Under the pieces are notes generated by a model that made no database searches, was not told where the DNA came from, and saw only the letters and a program-made list of their open reading frames with translations. A DNA stretch of 64,000 bases from Bhargavaea ginsengi (lineage in GTDB: Bacteria > Bacillota > Bacilli > Bacillales_A > Planococcaceae). A program made the translations under genes and the position numbers. Below, in pieces: positions 7,966-16,052 of the stretch. The first letter of the stretch is position 1; each line of letters opens with the position of its first letter. The DNA lies in the NCBI RefSeq assembly GCF_900109165.1, contig NZ_FNZF01000005.1, forward strand, positions 62,001 to 126,000. Direction: 5' to 3'.

Positions 7966-10011
7966 TCAGGTACGGTCCCAGAAACGCTTCATCGCAAGTG
8001 CTTCGATGTACTGGTCCGCGAATTCCGGATTGTTTTCCGCCATGACGACGCCGTCCAGGTTATTGGCTTCGGTGCTCATGGCATACTGGGCGGCACCTGC
8101 CCCGACGGCAATCGGCTTCATGAACATGTAGTGCATCTTAAAGAAGTCCATCGCGCCCTGGTCGAATTTGAGCTGATTCATCTTCGCCTTGCCGCCGACC
8201 AGGTAGACCGAATCATACAGCGTCGGGTGGACCGTCAGAAAACTATTGGTCGGCGTAAGCTCCATACCGTTATTTCCTGTTACCGGAGCCAGTGTCTCGG
8301 AAATAATGTCGATTACCGCTCCGACGCCTTTCAGCGCCGCAAGTGCTTTGTCGACTTCCTTTTCGTCGAATCCGTCACCGATGACGACCGCGACCCTGGA
8401 AGTCATCGCCGAATGCGGCGAATTCAGCTGGCTCAGGGAAGGAAAGCTTTTTTCATAGTCGACATGCTTGGTTTTCGGTGGTGTCGCGCCGACGTTTTGC
8501 GCGAGCATCGTCGCCATTTCAGTATCGACGTTCGCGAACATCTCCACCGTCTTCTGACGGAGTTCCTTGTTTTTCACGCCGCCAACATGGAAGCTGAACG
8601 ACTCGATCAGGTCCTGCTTCTCCGGCATCGACAGGCTGTTCCAGAACATGCGCGGCTGAGAGTAGTAATCCTGGAACGAATCACTCGGATGCTCCCTCGT
8701 CACATGGCCTTCGACCTTCTCCGGATAATTCTCGTAACCTTCCGGGGCTGGCGTTTCATGAGGCGTGTTGTCAGCTTGCATGTTGTTGTGGAAGTGCACA
8801 TTGTCCTGCTCGATCGGATACTTCAGGTAGCTGTCACGCAGGTTGTGGTTCACGTCGGAAATCGGCCGGTTGATCGGCAGTTCTTCATAGTTCGCGGAGT
8901 GATGGCGATGGAGTTCCGTGTCCCGGTAGGCGAATGAACGGCCCTGCAGCACCGGATCATTTGTGAACTCGATGCCCGGGACGAGGTTTGCCGGGTTGAA
9001 AGCGGATTGTTCCGTTTCGGCGAAGAAGTTGTCCTGGAGGCGGTTCAGCACCATCTTGCCGACCACCTTCGGCGGCACTTCCTCCTCCGGCCACAGCTTG
9101 GTGTCGTCGAGGATATCAAAGTCGAACTTGAACTCGTCTTCCTCATCGATCAGCTGGACACACAGGTCGTACTCCGGATATGCACCGCTCTCGATCGCTT
9201 CGATGATGTCGCGGCGGTGGAAGTCCGGATCGACACCGCCGATCATGTTCCCTTCATCCAAGGTGATCGAATGGACGCCGAGCTTCGGCTTCCAGATAAA
9301 TCGGACGAACGTGGACTTGCCTTTTTCATTAACGAGACGGAACGTATTGACCGGGAAACCTTCCATCATGCGCCAGCTGCGCGGACGGCCGCGCATCGAC
9401 ATGAGCCACATGACCATATGCGCCGATTCCGGGTTGCTTGTGACATAGTCCCAGAAGTTGTCGTGTGCGGTGGTCGCCTGCGGCATGTGCTGCCGTGGTT
9501 CCGGCTTTGCCGCATGGGTCACATCCATGAACTTCATCGCGTCGGCCAGGATAAACACCGGGAACTGGAGCGCCAGCATGTCATAATTGCCTTCCTCGGT
9601 GTAAAACTTTGTGGCGAATCCGCGAATGTCGACCGCCGTGTCCTTAGATCCCTTATTCCCCTGGAAGTTGGAGAAGCGGACGAATACCGGTGTTTTCGTG
9701 CCGGGTTCAAGGAATTTCGCCATCGTGTAGTCCTTCATCGACTCCGTCGCCACGAATTCACCGTGGACCCCGTAGCCGCGGGCGTGGACGACTTTCTCCG
9801 GAATCCGTTCACGGTTAAAGTGCGACTGCTTTTTGTAGAAGTGGAAATCCTGCATGAGGAGCGGACCGCGCTTGCCGGCGCGAAGCGTCTTCTGGTCATT
9901 GGCGACTTTGTTGCCGTTGATGTCGGTCATCGGTTTGCCGGTGTTCTCACGGCGGAACTGTTCCAGCTGCTCGTGTTTCTTGTTTGTCGTGCCTTCGTGT
10001 TTGTGATCCAT
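7966..10011 (-). CDS. katE: Large-subunit catalase with altered distal haem pocket
   Basis: The 681-residue protein aligns along its whole length with KatE/HPII-type catalases: catalase core (1-500) and C-terminal flavodoxin/DJ-1-like domain (about 545-681). The distal His76 (VVHARG), Ser114 (RFS) and the proximal haem tyrosine Tyr362 with Arg358 are present. The normal DLVGNNTPVFF segment is DMLALQFPVFI here, so the conserved distal asparagines are replaced by Leu148-Gln149. The usual GVHTF is PVNTF. Catalase activity may therefore be weak or changed. The true start is the ATG at 10011 after AAAGGGTGG. A sigma-B-like promoter lies upstream. The gene symbol refers to the family, not to proven function. 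Confidence 0.85.
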   Translation of the reverse strand: MDHKHEGTTNKKHEQLEQFRRENTGKPMTDINGNKVANDQKTLRAGKRGPLLMQDFHFYKKQSHFNRERIPEKVVHARGYGVHGEFVATESMKDYTMAKFLEPGTKTPVFVRFSNFQGNKGSKDTAVDIRGFATKFYTEEGNYDMLALQFPVFILADAMKFMDVTHAAKPEPRQHMPQATTAHDNFWDYVTSNPESAHMVMWLMSMRGRPRSWRMMEGFPVNTFRLVNEKGKSTFVRFIWKPKLGVHSITLDEGNMIGGVDPDFHRRDIIEAIESGAYPEYDLCVQLIDEEDEFKFDFDILDDTKLWPEEEVPPKVVGKMVLNRLQDNFFAETEQSAFNPANLVPGIEFTNDPVLQGRSFAYRDTELHRHHSANYEELPINRPISDVNHNLRDSYLKYPIEQDNVHFHNNMQADNTPHETPAPEGYENYPEKVEGHVTREHPSDSFQDYYSQPRMFWNSLSMPEKQDLIESFSFHVGGVKNKELRQKTVEMFANVDTEMATMLAQNVGATPPKTKHVDYEKSFPSLSQLNSPHSAMTSRVAVVIGDGFDEKEVDKALAALKGVGAVIDIISETLAPVTGNNGMELTPTNSFLTVHPTLYDSVYLVGGKAKMNQLKFDQGAMDFFKMHYMFMKPIAVGAGAAQYAMSTEANNLDGVVMAENNPEFADQYIEALAMKRFWDRT

Positions 10012-10142
10012 GCTTCCACCCTTTTCCTCATTATTTTGCAAGGCTTCCCGGTTTTTGGCCAGGTTCTCTCTGAACCCGTAATCGATGCCGGATTCAAGAA
10101 ACCTGCAGCCACGTCTCCCATTTCGCCTTAATCCGTACACTT

Positions 10143-10168
10143 CTTCCCCTGCCTTGCTTCTATCAAAC
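10143..10168 (-). promoter_or_regulatory. Sigma-B-like promoter of the catalase gene
   Basis: On the minus strand GTTTGA (10163-10168) and GGGAAG (10143-10148) are 14 bp apart, close to the sigma-B consensus GTTTAA/GGGTAT with 12-15 bp spacing. The leader to the ATG would be about 125 bases. Bacillus katE is known to be sigma-B controlled. Confidence 0.45.
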
Positions 10169-10223
10169 CAGTAATAATGGGAATGCTGGCAGATTCATGG
10201 TTGGCCATGATTCTCCTCAAACC

Positions 10224-10260
10224 AAAAAAGCCACCATCCTCATGGGTTGGTGACTTTTGA
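10224..10260 (-). terminator. Terminator after FMN reductase 2
   Basis: On the minus strand AGTCACCA and TGGTGGCT pair around a loop and a run of six T follows. Confidence 0.7.
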
Positions 10261-10271
10261 TAGTGGTTGGT

Positions 10272-10901
10272 TTAGACCATGCTCGGTTCTTTCGCGCCTT
10301 CACGGACCGTCTTGAACGCAGCGGCCCATTCGTTGACTTCGCCGAGCATCGTGCTGACATTTTCGAGGTGCAGCTCGGCCGGCTTGAACTCGGAGAAGTT
10401 CTCGAAGTCGGTAAAGAGGGAGAGCGTTGGGTGCGTCCGGACATCGGCAACCGAAAGTTCGCCGAAGATACCGCGCAGGTGTTCCGCCGCACGCGCGCCG
10501 CCCGTCGAACCGTAGCTGATGATTCCGGCAGGCTTATCCGCCCATGCTTCCCGCGCAGTGTCGAGTGCGTTTTTCAGGACGCCGGAAATGCTGTGGTTGT
10601 ACTCCTGGACGATGAAGACGAAACCGTCAAGACTTGCGAGCTTCTCGTTCCATTTTGCGATGCCCGGCTCCGAACCGTCGGTCGTTCCGACAAACGGAAG
10701 CTGGTAATCCTGGATATCGATGATTTCATAGTTGGCATCATTGCGTCCGTCCGCGATGCCTTTGAGCCACTCGCCGACCTGCGGGCTCACGCGTCCCTCA
10801 CGCGTTGAACCGAGGATGATGCCGATTTTAAGTTTTTCCGGCACTGCCGGTGCTGGTGCCGTTTCCTGTTTCCTGCCGAATAGTTTAGAGAAAAATCCCA
10901 T
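10272..10901 (-). CDS. NAD(P)H-dependent FMN reductase, paralogue 2
   Basis: A 209-residue flavodoxin-fold FMN reductase with GSTREGR loop (about residue 31) and GSTGGARAAEHLRG. It differs from paralogue 1 (977-1543) mainly by a roughly 20-residue N-terminal extension rich in Ala and Pro. ATG follows CAGGAGTG. It is the second gene of an operon behind a luciferase-like flavin monooxygenase (55-base gap), so it most likely supplies reduced FMN to that enzyme, as in two-component flavin monooxygenases. The pairing is inferred from order; cofactor preference cannot be read. Confidence 0.88.
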   Translation of the reverse strand: MGFFSKLFGRKQETAPAPAVPEKLKIGIILGSTREGRVSPQVGEWLKGIADGRNDANYEIIDIQDYQLPFVGTTDGSEPGIAKWNEKLASLDGFVFIVQEYNHSISGVLKNALDTAREAWADKPAGIISYGSTGGARAAEHLRGIFGELSVADVRTHPTLSLFTDFENFSEFKPAELHLENVSTMLGEVNEWAAAFKTVREGAKEPSMV

Positions 10902-10955
10902 GTTAATTCACTCCTGAACAAAAGTTTTCCAAAGGCTGTTTTTGACGATTTACGC

Positions 10956-12017
10956 TTAACCGATTGCTTTTCGGACTGCCGGAGCCACCTCAGTAGCAAG
11001 GAGTTCGATGCTCCGGGCAACCTGTTCAAAAGGCTGGCCGCCGATGTCCAATTGCGCGAGGAACCGGGTGTGTCCGAACAATTCATGCTGGCGGAGGATC
11101 TTCTCAGTCACTTCTTCCGGGCTGCCTACAAACAGTGCATTGTCCGGACCGGTGATTTCACCGAAGTCCTCCCGGCTCATCCGGAAAGCCATGCCACGCT
11201 GGCGGTTCACCTCAGCCCAGTAGCCCGAGTAGTAAGGATAGAAGATGTCCCTGGCGGCTTCGCCGTCCTCTGCCAGGAAGCCGTGCCCCGTGACGCCGAC
11301 ACGGAGGGAATCAGGATCATGTCCTGCCTCTTCACCCGCCTGCCTGTACAGATCGAGAAACGGCTTGAAGCGGCCGAGCGGACCACCAAGGATGGCAAGC
11401 GCCATGCCGGCACCGAGCCTTCCCGCTCTTATAGCACTTTCCGGTGTCCCCCCGACACCAATCCAGAATGGAATTTCCGGCTGCGCGGGACGTGGCGCGA
11501 TTTCAGCTTTCCGTAGAGGAGCGCGGAAACGCCCGCTCCAGTCCACGACCTCATTTTCATTCAGCAGACGGAACAGCTGCGAGTTCTCCTCGAACAGCGC
11601 ATCGTAATCCGCCGTGTCGAATCCAAACAGAGGAAATGATTCAATGAAGGCTCCGCGGCCGGCCATCACTTCCGCACGACCGTTCGACAGCAGGTCGAGT
11701 GTCGCGAAGTCCTCGAAAAGCCGGACCGGATCGACTGTGCTGAGGACTGTCGTCGTGCTCGTCAGCCGGATTCGTTCTGTTGCCTGTGCGACCGCAGCAA
11801 GTACGACCGGCGGTGAAGAAACCGCGTAGTCCAGCCTGTGATGCTCACCCACGCCGAACACGTCGAGCCCGAGATGGTCTGCCAGCTTTGCCGCCTCAAG
11901 AATTTCATTTAGGCGCTGACCAGCAGAAACTGTTTTTCCGGTATGGGGATCCTTCACAATATCGCCGAGTGTATAGACGCCGATCTCAAATGCCGGCTTT
12001 CCAGTCAATGAATTCAT
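10956..12017 (-). CDS. LLM class flavin-dependent monooxygenase (luciferase-like)
   Basis: The 353-residue protein matches the bacterial luciferase-like family (TIM barrel): IGVYTLGD at the start of beta 1, FGVGEHHRLDYAVSSPPVVLAA around residues 54-76, and a long C-terminal helix pair. Such enzymes use reduced FMN and oxygen to oxidise aldehydes, organosulfur compounds or similar substrates. First gene of a two-gene operon with FMN reductase 2. Its promoter (12116-12144) carries the same dyad as FMN reductase 1. ATG is preceded by AGGAGTG at a somewhat long spacing. Substrate unknown. Confidence 0.88.
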   Translation of the reverse strand: MNSLTGKPAFEIGVYTLGDIVKDPHTGKTVSAGQRLNEILEAAKLADHLGLDVFGVGEHHRLDYAVSSPPVVLAAVAQATERIRLTSTTTVLSTVDPVRLFEDFATLDLLSNGRAEVMAGRGAFIESFPLFGFDTADYDALFEENSQLFRLLNENEVVDWSGRFRAPLRKAEIAPRPAQPEIPFWIGVGGTPESAIRAGRLGAGMALAILGGPLGRFKPFLDLYRQAGEEAGHDPDSLRVGVTGHGFLAEDGEAARDIFYPYYSGYWAEVNRQRGMAFRMSREDFGEITGPDNALFVGSPEEVTEKILRQHELFGHTRFLAQLDIGGQPFEQVARSIELLATEVAPAVRKAIG

Positions 12018-12098
12018 CCTTCTGTTTCACTCCTGATGTAAAGATTGAAAATGGCCGTGAGGTGGCGGAGCCGACTTTCGAGACGTCCGGACACATTG

Positions 12099-12117
12099 GT
12101 TACTTTTCGTAATTAAC
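12099..12117. promoter_or_regulatory. Putative operator GTTA-N11-TAAC, copy 2
   Basis: GTTACTTTTCGTAATTAAC matches copy 1 (1566-1584) at 16 of 19 positions and sits in the same place relative to the -10 box of the monooxygenase operon. Confidence 0.55.
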
Positions 12118-12144
12118 TATATTTTAATATCTCGATTTCGTCAA
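12116..12144 (-). promoter_or_regulatory. Sigma-A promoter of the monooxygenase-FMN reductase operon
   Basis: -35 TTGACG (12139-12144), 17-bp spacer and -10 TATAGT (12116-12121) on the minus strand. Confidence 0.7.
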
Positions 12145-12172
12145 GTCTATTGAATCAATAAATTGAATGGCA

Positions 12173-12208
12173 CGCAAAAAGCCATCCACTCTGTTAGAGG
12201 ATGGCTTA
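12173..12208 (-). terminator. Terminator after the cupin gene
   Basis: AGCCATCC and GGATGGCT pair across an 11-base loop; on the minus strand TTTTTG follows. Confidence 0.7.
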
Positions 12209-12246
12209 CTTGTCATACACTATCCAGGCTTTCACCGCCGTTAAGA

Positions 12247-12564
12247 CTATCCAATTTTCGTCAGGGTTCCAAATAAAGTCGTCCGGTTATCGCCGTTATT
12301 CTCAAATCCGATCATTTCCTTTTCATCACAGAACAGGACATCCCCTCTAGTCGCCATGACTTCCTCACCGTCAACCGTGAACGTGCCGCTCCCCTCCGTC
12401 ACGACAAGGTACAGTTCCTTTCCGGGATGACTGTGCGCCTTCATAGACTGACCCGGAAGGAAGTTCAGTGTGAATGCCGTGCTATTCTCGTTTTTCATGA
12501 AATCGACTTTCGTGAACCGATTATCGTCAAACTGCTGGAACGCCTTGAGTGCCTGGTGATCCAT
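12247..12564 (-). CDS. Small cupin-domain protein
   Basis: A 105-residue single-domain cupin. Motif 1 is PGQSMKAHSHPGKELYLVVTEGSG with the usual metal-ligand histidines and glutamate; motif 2 (TRGDVLFCDEKEMIGFENNG) keeps the Gly-Asp turn, but its usual His is not evident. I chose the ATG at 12564, seven bases after GGAGGAGG; an ATG two codons earlier is too close to that site. It stands alone with its own terminator. Function cannot be assigned: sensor-like or small enzymatic cupins both fit. Confidence 0.8.
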   Translation of the reverse strand: MDHQALKAFQQFDDNRFTKVDFMKNENSTAFTLNFLPGQSMKAHSHPGKELYLVVTEGSGTFTVDGEEVMATRGDVLFCDEKEMIGFENNGDNRTTLFGTLTKIG

Positions 12565-12628
12565 GTGCATGCCTCCTCCATAATGGTACTTGTACTATAC
12601 CGTTGCCGCCTATCCGGGAAACCACTTA

Positions 12629-13042
12629 TCAGAAAATCCACGCTTCCTGTTTGAATGCCGCAAGCTGTCTGACGGCCTCCCGGATCTCCTGCCCTCCCGG
12701 CGGCAGGTCAACGGTCCCTCGGGAGTGCTGCACCGATCCGTCATCATAACGGATCGTCACCTCGTATGTCCTTCCTTCCAGAACCGGAGAACCGAAATCC
12801 GTTTTCCATTGATTGACGCGAAAATCCGTGAGTAAAGATTCAAGAAAAGCCGCTGATTGGTCCGGATCAATCTCATATTCATCTTTCTGGTGGAAGATAC
12901 CTCCCGCGTCATCAATGGCAATGATCTCATGGATAATTACTCCATCCCTCGTGATGCGAACGTCATGAACCCGGTCTTCGTTTGGACGGAGCGGGCCGCT
13001 TTCCGTGGTTTCAAATCGGATGGACCTGATGCTAGTTTTCAT
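12629..13042 (-). CDS. Conserved-looking hypothetical protein, beta-rich
   Basis: I do not recognise the 137-residue product. It has no signal peptide or membrane segment. Alternating hydrophobic strands and a pattern of Tyr-Glu-Val-Thr-Ile-Arg-Tyr-Asp-Asp-Gly followed by a Pro-Pro-Gly turn suggest a small beta-sandwich ending in a helix. ATG follows AAAGGAG. A decayed copy of its 5' end lies at 13766-13855 on the far side of the YtaF-like gene, which shows that the family was duplicated here. Confidence 0.7.
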   Translation of the reverse strand: MKTSIRSIRFETTESGPLRPNEDRVHDVRITRDGVIIHEIIAIDDAGGIFHQKDEYEIDPDQSAAFLESLLTDFRVNQWKTDFGSPVLEGRTYEVTIRYDDGSVQHSRGTVDLPPGGQEIREAVRQLAAFKQEAWIF

Positions 13043-13177
13043 TTGTCGGCTCCTTTCCCGCTAGTTCAGCCGCGCTTTTGTCGGCGCCGACTTCATTGCA
13101 TAATGAACAACAAATCATGCCCAGTACCTTCTTCACTCTGCCCATATACTGATTGGATATGGAGGGAGGAGGAGATC

Positions 13178-13747
13178 GTGCAATGGTTAACGATTTTGTT
13201 TTTGGGAATCGCAGCAAACCTGGATAATTTGGGGTTCGGCCTGGCTTACGGCATCCAAAAAGTCCGGATTCCGATCCTCTCGAACGCTGTGATTGCAATC
13301 TTGTCTATGATGGTCACCGCTCTGGCCATGGTGGCTGCGGAAGGCCTGGCCTACATCATGCCAGAGCAAATCGCAAACCGGCTTGGCGGTTTCATGCTTT
13401 GTTTGATCGGAGTGTGGATGCTTATCCAGGAATTGAAGCCAAATCAGGCTCTCTGCAAAAACAACTTACATGCCGATAAAGACGGTAACCGGATCCTCTC
13501 CGTTCGTGAAGTCCTTCCACCAGGCTTCCTGCTGTCCGCCAATTCACTCGCTGGCGGTTTCGGCATGGGTGTGAGCGGAGGCCCGATGACTGCTACAGTA
13601 TTGTCCATTGGGGTATTCTCCTTCCTTACGATCCATTGCGGCAACCGTTTTGGAGGCGCTCTCACCCGCTTCTATTTAGGACGACACCCCGGCGTCCTTG
13701 CGGGCGGGCTGCTCATTGTCATCGGAATCGTGGAGATGGCCATCTAA
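13178..13747 (+). CDS. YtaF/MntP-like membrane protein
   Basis: The 189-residue protein has about six membrane helices in two related halves and matches the MntP/YtaF family. The first helix contains AANLDNLGFGLAYG with the conserved Asp; the second half repeats the pattern (SANSLAGGFGMGVSGG). MntP exports manganese; YtaF is known from sporulation in Bacillus. The start is a GTG at 13178 after GGAGGAGGAG. The C-terminal half shows Asn-Ser-Leu where the Asp motif would be repeated, more like YtaF. Ion specificity is not shown by sequence. Confidence 0.78.
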   Translation: MQWLTILFLGIAANLDNLGFGLAYGIQKVRIPILSNAVIAILSMMVTALAMVAAEGLAYIMPEQIANRLGGFMLCLIGVWMLIQELKPNQALCKNNLHADKDGNRILSVREVLPPGFLLSANSLAGGFGMGVSGGPMTATVLSIGVFSFLTIHCGNRFGGALTRFYLGRHPGVLAGGLLIVIGIVEMAI

Positions 13748-13765
13748 TAGGCACTAGCCTCGCAC

Positions 13766-13855
13766 TCATTTTGATCCGCATGTCATTGTGCTCCTGGTTT
13801 GACTGGAGCGGCCCGCTCTCGGTGGTTTCAAAACGATTTCATTGATCACGGACAT
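13766..13855 (-). pseudogene. Truncated copy of the 137-residue hypothetical gene (5' end)
   Basis: The minus strand from the ATG at 13855 (good GGAGAGGAGG site) resembles the first 90 bases of the gene at 12629-13042, with runs such as TTTGAAACCAC, AGCGG and CGCTCC kept, but it is frameshifted and stops early. It appears to be a dead fragment of a tandem duplicate. Confidence 0.6.
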
Positions 13856-13869
13856 GCCTCCTCTCCTTC

Positions 13870-14655
13870 TCAAACCGTTGACTTTCTTTTGATGACTTGA
13901 ATGTTGTTCAAGTGCATTCCATAAGCCAGCGCCATCATGCCCGTCACTACCGTATAAAGCAGCAATTTGGACAGTTCCTCCTGTTCTGCTGTTACGGATT
14001 GCAGCCCGCCGGACAGATAGAAGACATTCAGCATCCCGTGCAGGATGGCCGCCGGGATGACCGATCGGCCAATTTCTCTAACATAGGTGAGCATAATGGA
14101 GATCAAGAACAACAGACCAATGTAAGATGTGATTCCCACCCACAAATTCTCGTATCCTTTATAAAAAACGGCAATCGGCAAGTGCCATAGCGACCAGACT
14201 GCAGCCGTGATGATTGCTGTCCGGAACAGGGAATGTTTTTTTCGCAGGAGGTGATGTAAGTTTCCGCGCCAAACAACTTCTTCCAATAATGCGGATAAGG
14301 ACGCAACGGTCAGGCCGGATACCAACAACAGACCCAGTTCCTTCTCCTGCTCGACCAGAAACTGCATGTCCTGAAAGCTTAGATAGACATGAAAAATGAT
14401 TCCGAGCAATACCGGGAGGAGTATGGAAAACACCATGTTTTTCAAGGTCGGACGGTGCAGGCCCAATGTGGATCTGACCTGGAGTTTACAATAAAGTGCC
14501 TGATAGGCGAAGACGACGGTCAGCGGGACTGCCATCACCGCCCCCAGAACCGCGCGTCCGTCTTCCAACCAGATGAGGACGGTATGGACAAAGAAAGTGA
14601 CCAGATAGATGAGGGCTATGGTCATTCCAACAGGTTTCTTCCGGATTTGCTTCAC
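13870..14655 (-). CDS. CPBP family intramembrane metalloprotease
   Basis: The 261-residue membrane protein carries the CPBP/CAAX protease motifs in order: EEVVWRG (EExxxR), WSLWHLPIA (FxxxH-like, His about 169) and AILHGMLNV (HxxxN). Seven or eight helices are visible. Bacterial members act in bacteriocin self-immunity, protein processing or unknown roles. The start is GTG at 14655 after AAGGGGAG. No bacteriocin-like gene is adjacent, so the role is open. Confidence 0.85.
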   Translation of the reverse strand: MKQIRKKPVGMTIALIYLVTFFVHTVLIWLEDGRAVLGAVMAVPLTVVFAYQALYCKLQVRSTLGLHRPTLKNMVFSILLPVLLGIIFHVYLSFQDMQFLVEQEKELGLLLVSGLTVASLSALLEEVVWRGNLHHLLRKKHSLFRTAIITAAVWSLWHLPIAVFYKGYENLWVGITSYIGLLFLISIMLTYVREIGRSVIPAAILHGMLNVFYLSGGLQSVTAEQEELSKLLLYTVVTGMMALAYGMHLNNIQVIKRKSTV

Positions 14656-14690
14656 CCTCCCACTCCCCTTTAGCTACTCCCTCAGGAATC

Positions 14691-15254
14691 TTAGCCAACC
14701 CGATCCGCTAAATCGATATCCTCTTTTAAAATGGAGTACATATACAGATCATCGAACCTGCCCCGTCCGTATTCATAATGTCGCAGCAGACCTTCTCTCT
14801 GGAAACCGTTTTTCTCCACGAGCCGGAGAGAAGGCTCGTTTTCGGGTTCGATCAGTGCTTCGATCCGCTCCAGCTGGAGATGGCTGAATCCGTATCGGAC
14901 CACTGCCTGTAAGGCTTCACTTGCAATGCCCTTTCCCCAATGCTCGGGGCTGAGTTCATACCCGATTTCAGCACGGAAATGTTTGGGCTCCCGGTTATGG
15001 AAACCGCAGCTTCCGATCATCTTGCCGGACTCTTTGAGCGCAATGCCCCACCGGATTCCGCTGCCTTCTTCCACAAGGGAGCGGTACCACCGGATTTCAT
15101 CCAATACGTCTTCCGCCGTCTGGAAAAGTTCCATGCCGGTATGCTTCATCACTTCCGGATCGGACAGGTAGCGCAGCATATCGTCTGCATCAGCGGGAGT
15201 GGCAGCTCTCAAAAGCAATCTTTCGGTCGTGAGCTCAGGGAATTTTGTATCCAT
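14691..15254 (-). CDS. GNAT acetyltransferase, RimJ/RimL type (1)
   Basis: A 187-residue GNAT enzyme: TERLLLRAATPADADDML at the N terminus, then IGYELSPEHWGKGIASEAL, the acetyl-CoA binding loop region (motif A, about residues 95-115), then NEPSLRLVEKNGF (motif B). Such proteins acetylate N-terminal amines of ribosomal proteins or other small targets. The ATG at 15254 has AGAGGTG six bases upstream and is preferred over a GTG three codons earlier. The gene at 49176-49727 is a distant relative. Substrate unknown. Confidence 0.85.
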   Translation of the reverse strand: MDTKFPELTTERLLLRAATPADADDMLRYLSDPEVMKHTGMELFQTAEDVLDEIRWYRSLVEEGSGIRWGIALKESGKMIGSCGFHNREPKHFRAEIGYELSPEHWGKGIASEALQAVVRYGFSHLQLERIEALIEPENEPSLRLVEKNGFQREGLLRHYEYGRGRFDDLYMYSILKEDIDLADRVG

Positions 15255-15276
15255 TTGAATCACCTCTCATCAGAAT

Positions 15277-15300
15277 GCCGGCCCGATCGCTCGGGCCGGC
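15277..15300. terminator. GC-rich hairpin after the VOC gene
   Basis: GCCGGCCCGA and TCGGGCCGGC form a perfect 10-bp stem with a 4-base loop. No T-run follows on the minus strand, where the VOC gene ends seven bases earlier; the plus side has CTCACTTTT. It may be a weak terminator or RNA-stabilising hairpin. Confidence 0.45.
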
Positions 15301-15306
15301 TCACTT

Positions 15307-15678
15307 TTATCTATGCTGGTCCACCAGAATCGGGTTGCCGTCCGGATCTTCGATGACAAAATGCGCCGGTCCTTCCGTCGAGGTGTCCGCTTCTGTAATG
15401 AATTTAATCCCCTTTGCCTTGAGGTCTTCCTGAAGCGCCCGCACGTCCCTGAACGGATTTACTTCTTCCGCGTTGCTGTTCCACCCAGGGTTGAATGTCA
15501 GCATGTTCTTCTCGAACATCCCCTGGAACAGCCCGATCACGCAGTCCTCGTTTTTCAGAATCAGCCAGCCGTTTTCTTCGTCCCCGCCAAGCGCGGAAAA
15601 GCCGAGTTTCTCATAGAATTCCTTGGATGCCTGAAGATCCTTGACAGTCAGGCTAAGCGAAAATGCACCGATGCTCAT
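15307..15678 (-). CDS. VOC family (glyoxalase-like) protein
   Basis: A 123-residue single vicinal-oxygen-chelate domain: SLSLTVKDLQASKEFYEKLGF at the start and HFVIEDPDGNPILVDQH at the end, both typical. Members bind metal and act as lyases, dioxygenases or antibiotic-binding proteins. ATG follows AGGGGGC. It is followed 26 bases upstream (in genome order to the right) by a DUF4260 gene in the same direction and may be cotranscribed with it. Function not predictable. Confidence 0.8.
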   Translation of the reverse strand: MSIGAFSLSLTVKDLQASKEFYEKLGFSALGGDEENGWLILKNEDCVIGLFQGMFEKNMLTFNPGWNSNAEEVNPFRDVRALQEDLKAKGIKFITEADTSTEGPAHFVIEDPDGNPILVDQHR

Positions 15679-15704
15679 TTGATTGCCCCCTAAATTGGTT
15701 GATA

Positions 15705-16052
15705 TTAAACGCGGCTCAAATGGGTGTCCTTAAAGCGGGTCGGATACTTGAGCCCGTAGCCGAGCATGCGGTCCATCCCGATATGGGCCAGCCAGATCAG
15801 GCCGATTGCCAGAATGAATCCGCTGTTAAAGACGAGTCCTGCGATGATCAGGACGATCGGGATAGAAGTGGTGTGAAAGTAGTTATACATCTTGGCCCCT
15901 GTTTTCAAATCGACCAGGTATCCGAGTGCGGCAAGATCCGGTGCGAAAAGCAGGATGAAAAACATCGGCCAGCTAAGTGAATGGGAAGCATACAGGTACA
16001 GGGCAAACAGAAGAATGGCCAAGCCTTCTAGATGCAGAAGAATCCTCACCAT
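15705..16052 (-). CDS. DUF4260 family small membrane protein
   Basis: A 115-residue protein with four predicted membrane segments and the family's C-terminal signature HIGMDRMLGYGLKYPTRFKDTHL. ATG follows GGAGGC. Its first codons overlap the end of the Nudix gene by 7 bases, so the two are translationally coupled. No function is known for the family. Confidence 0.82.
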   Translation of the reverse strand: MVRILLHLEGLAILLFALYLYASHSLSWPMFFILLFAPDLAALGYLVDLKTGAKMYNYFHTTSIPIVLIIAGLVFNSGFILAIGLIWLAHIGMDRMLGYGLKYPTRFKDTHLSRV

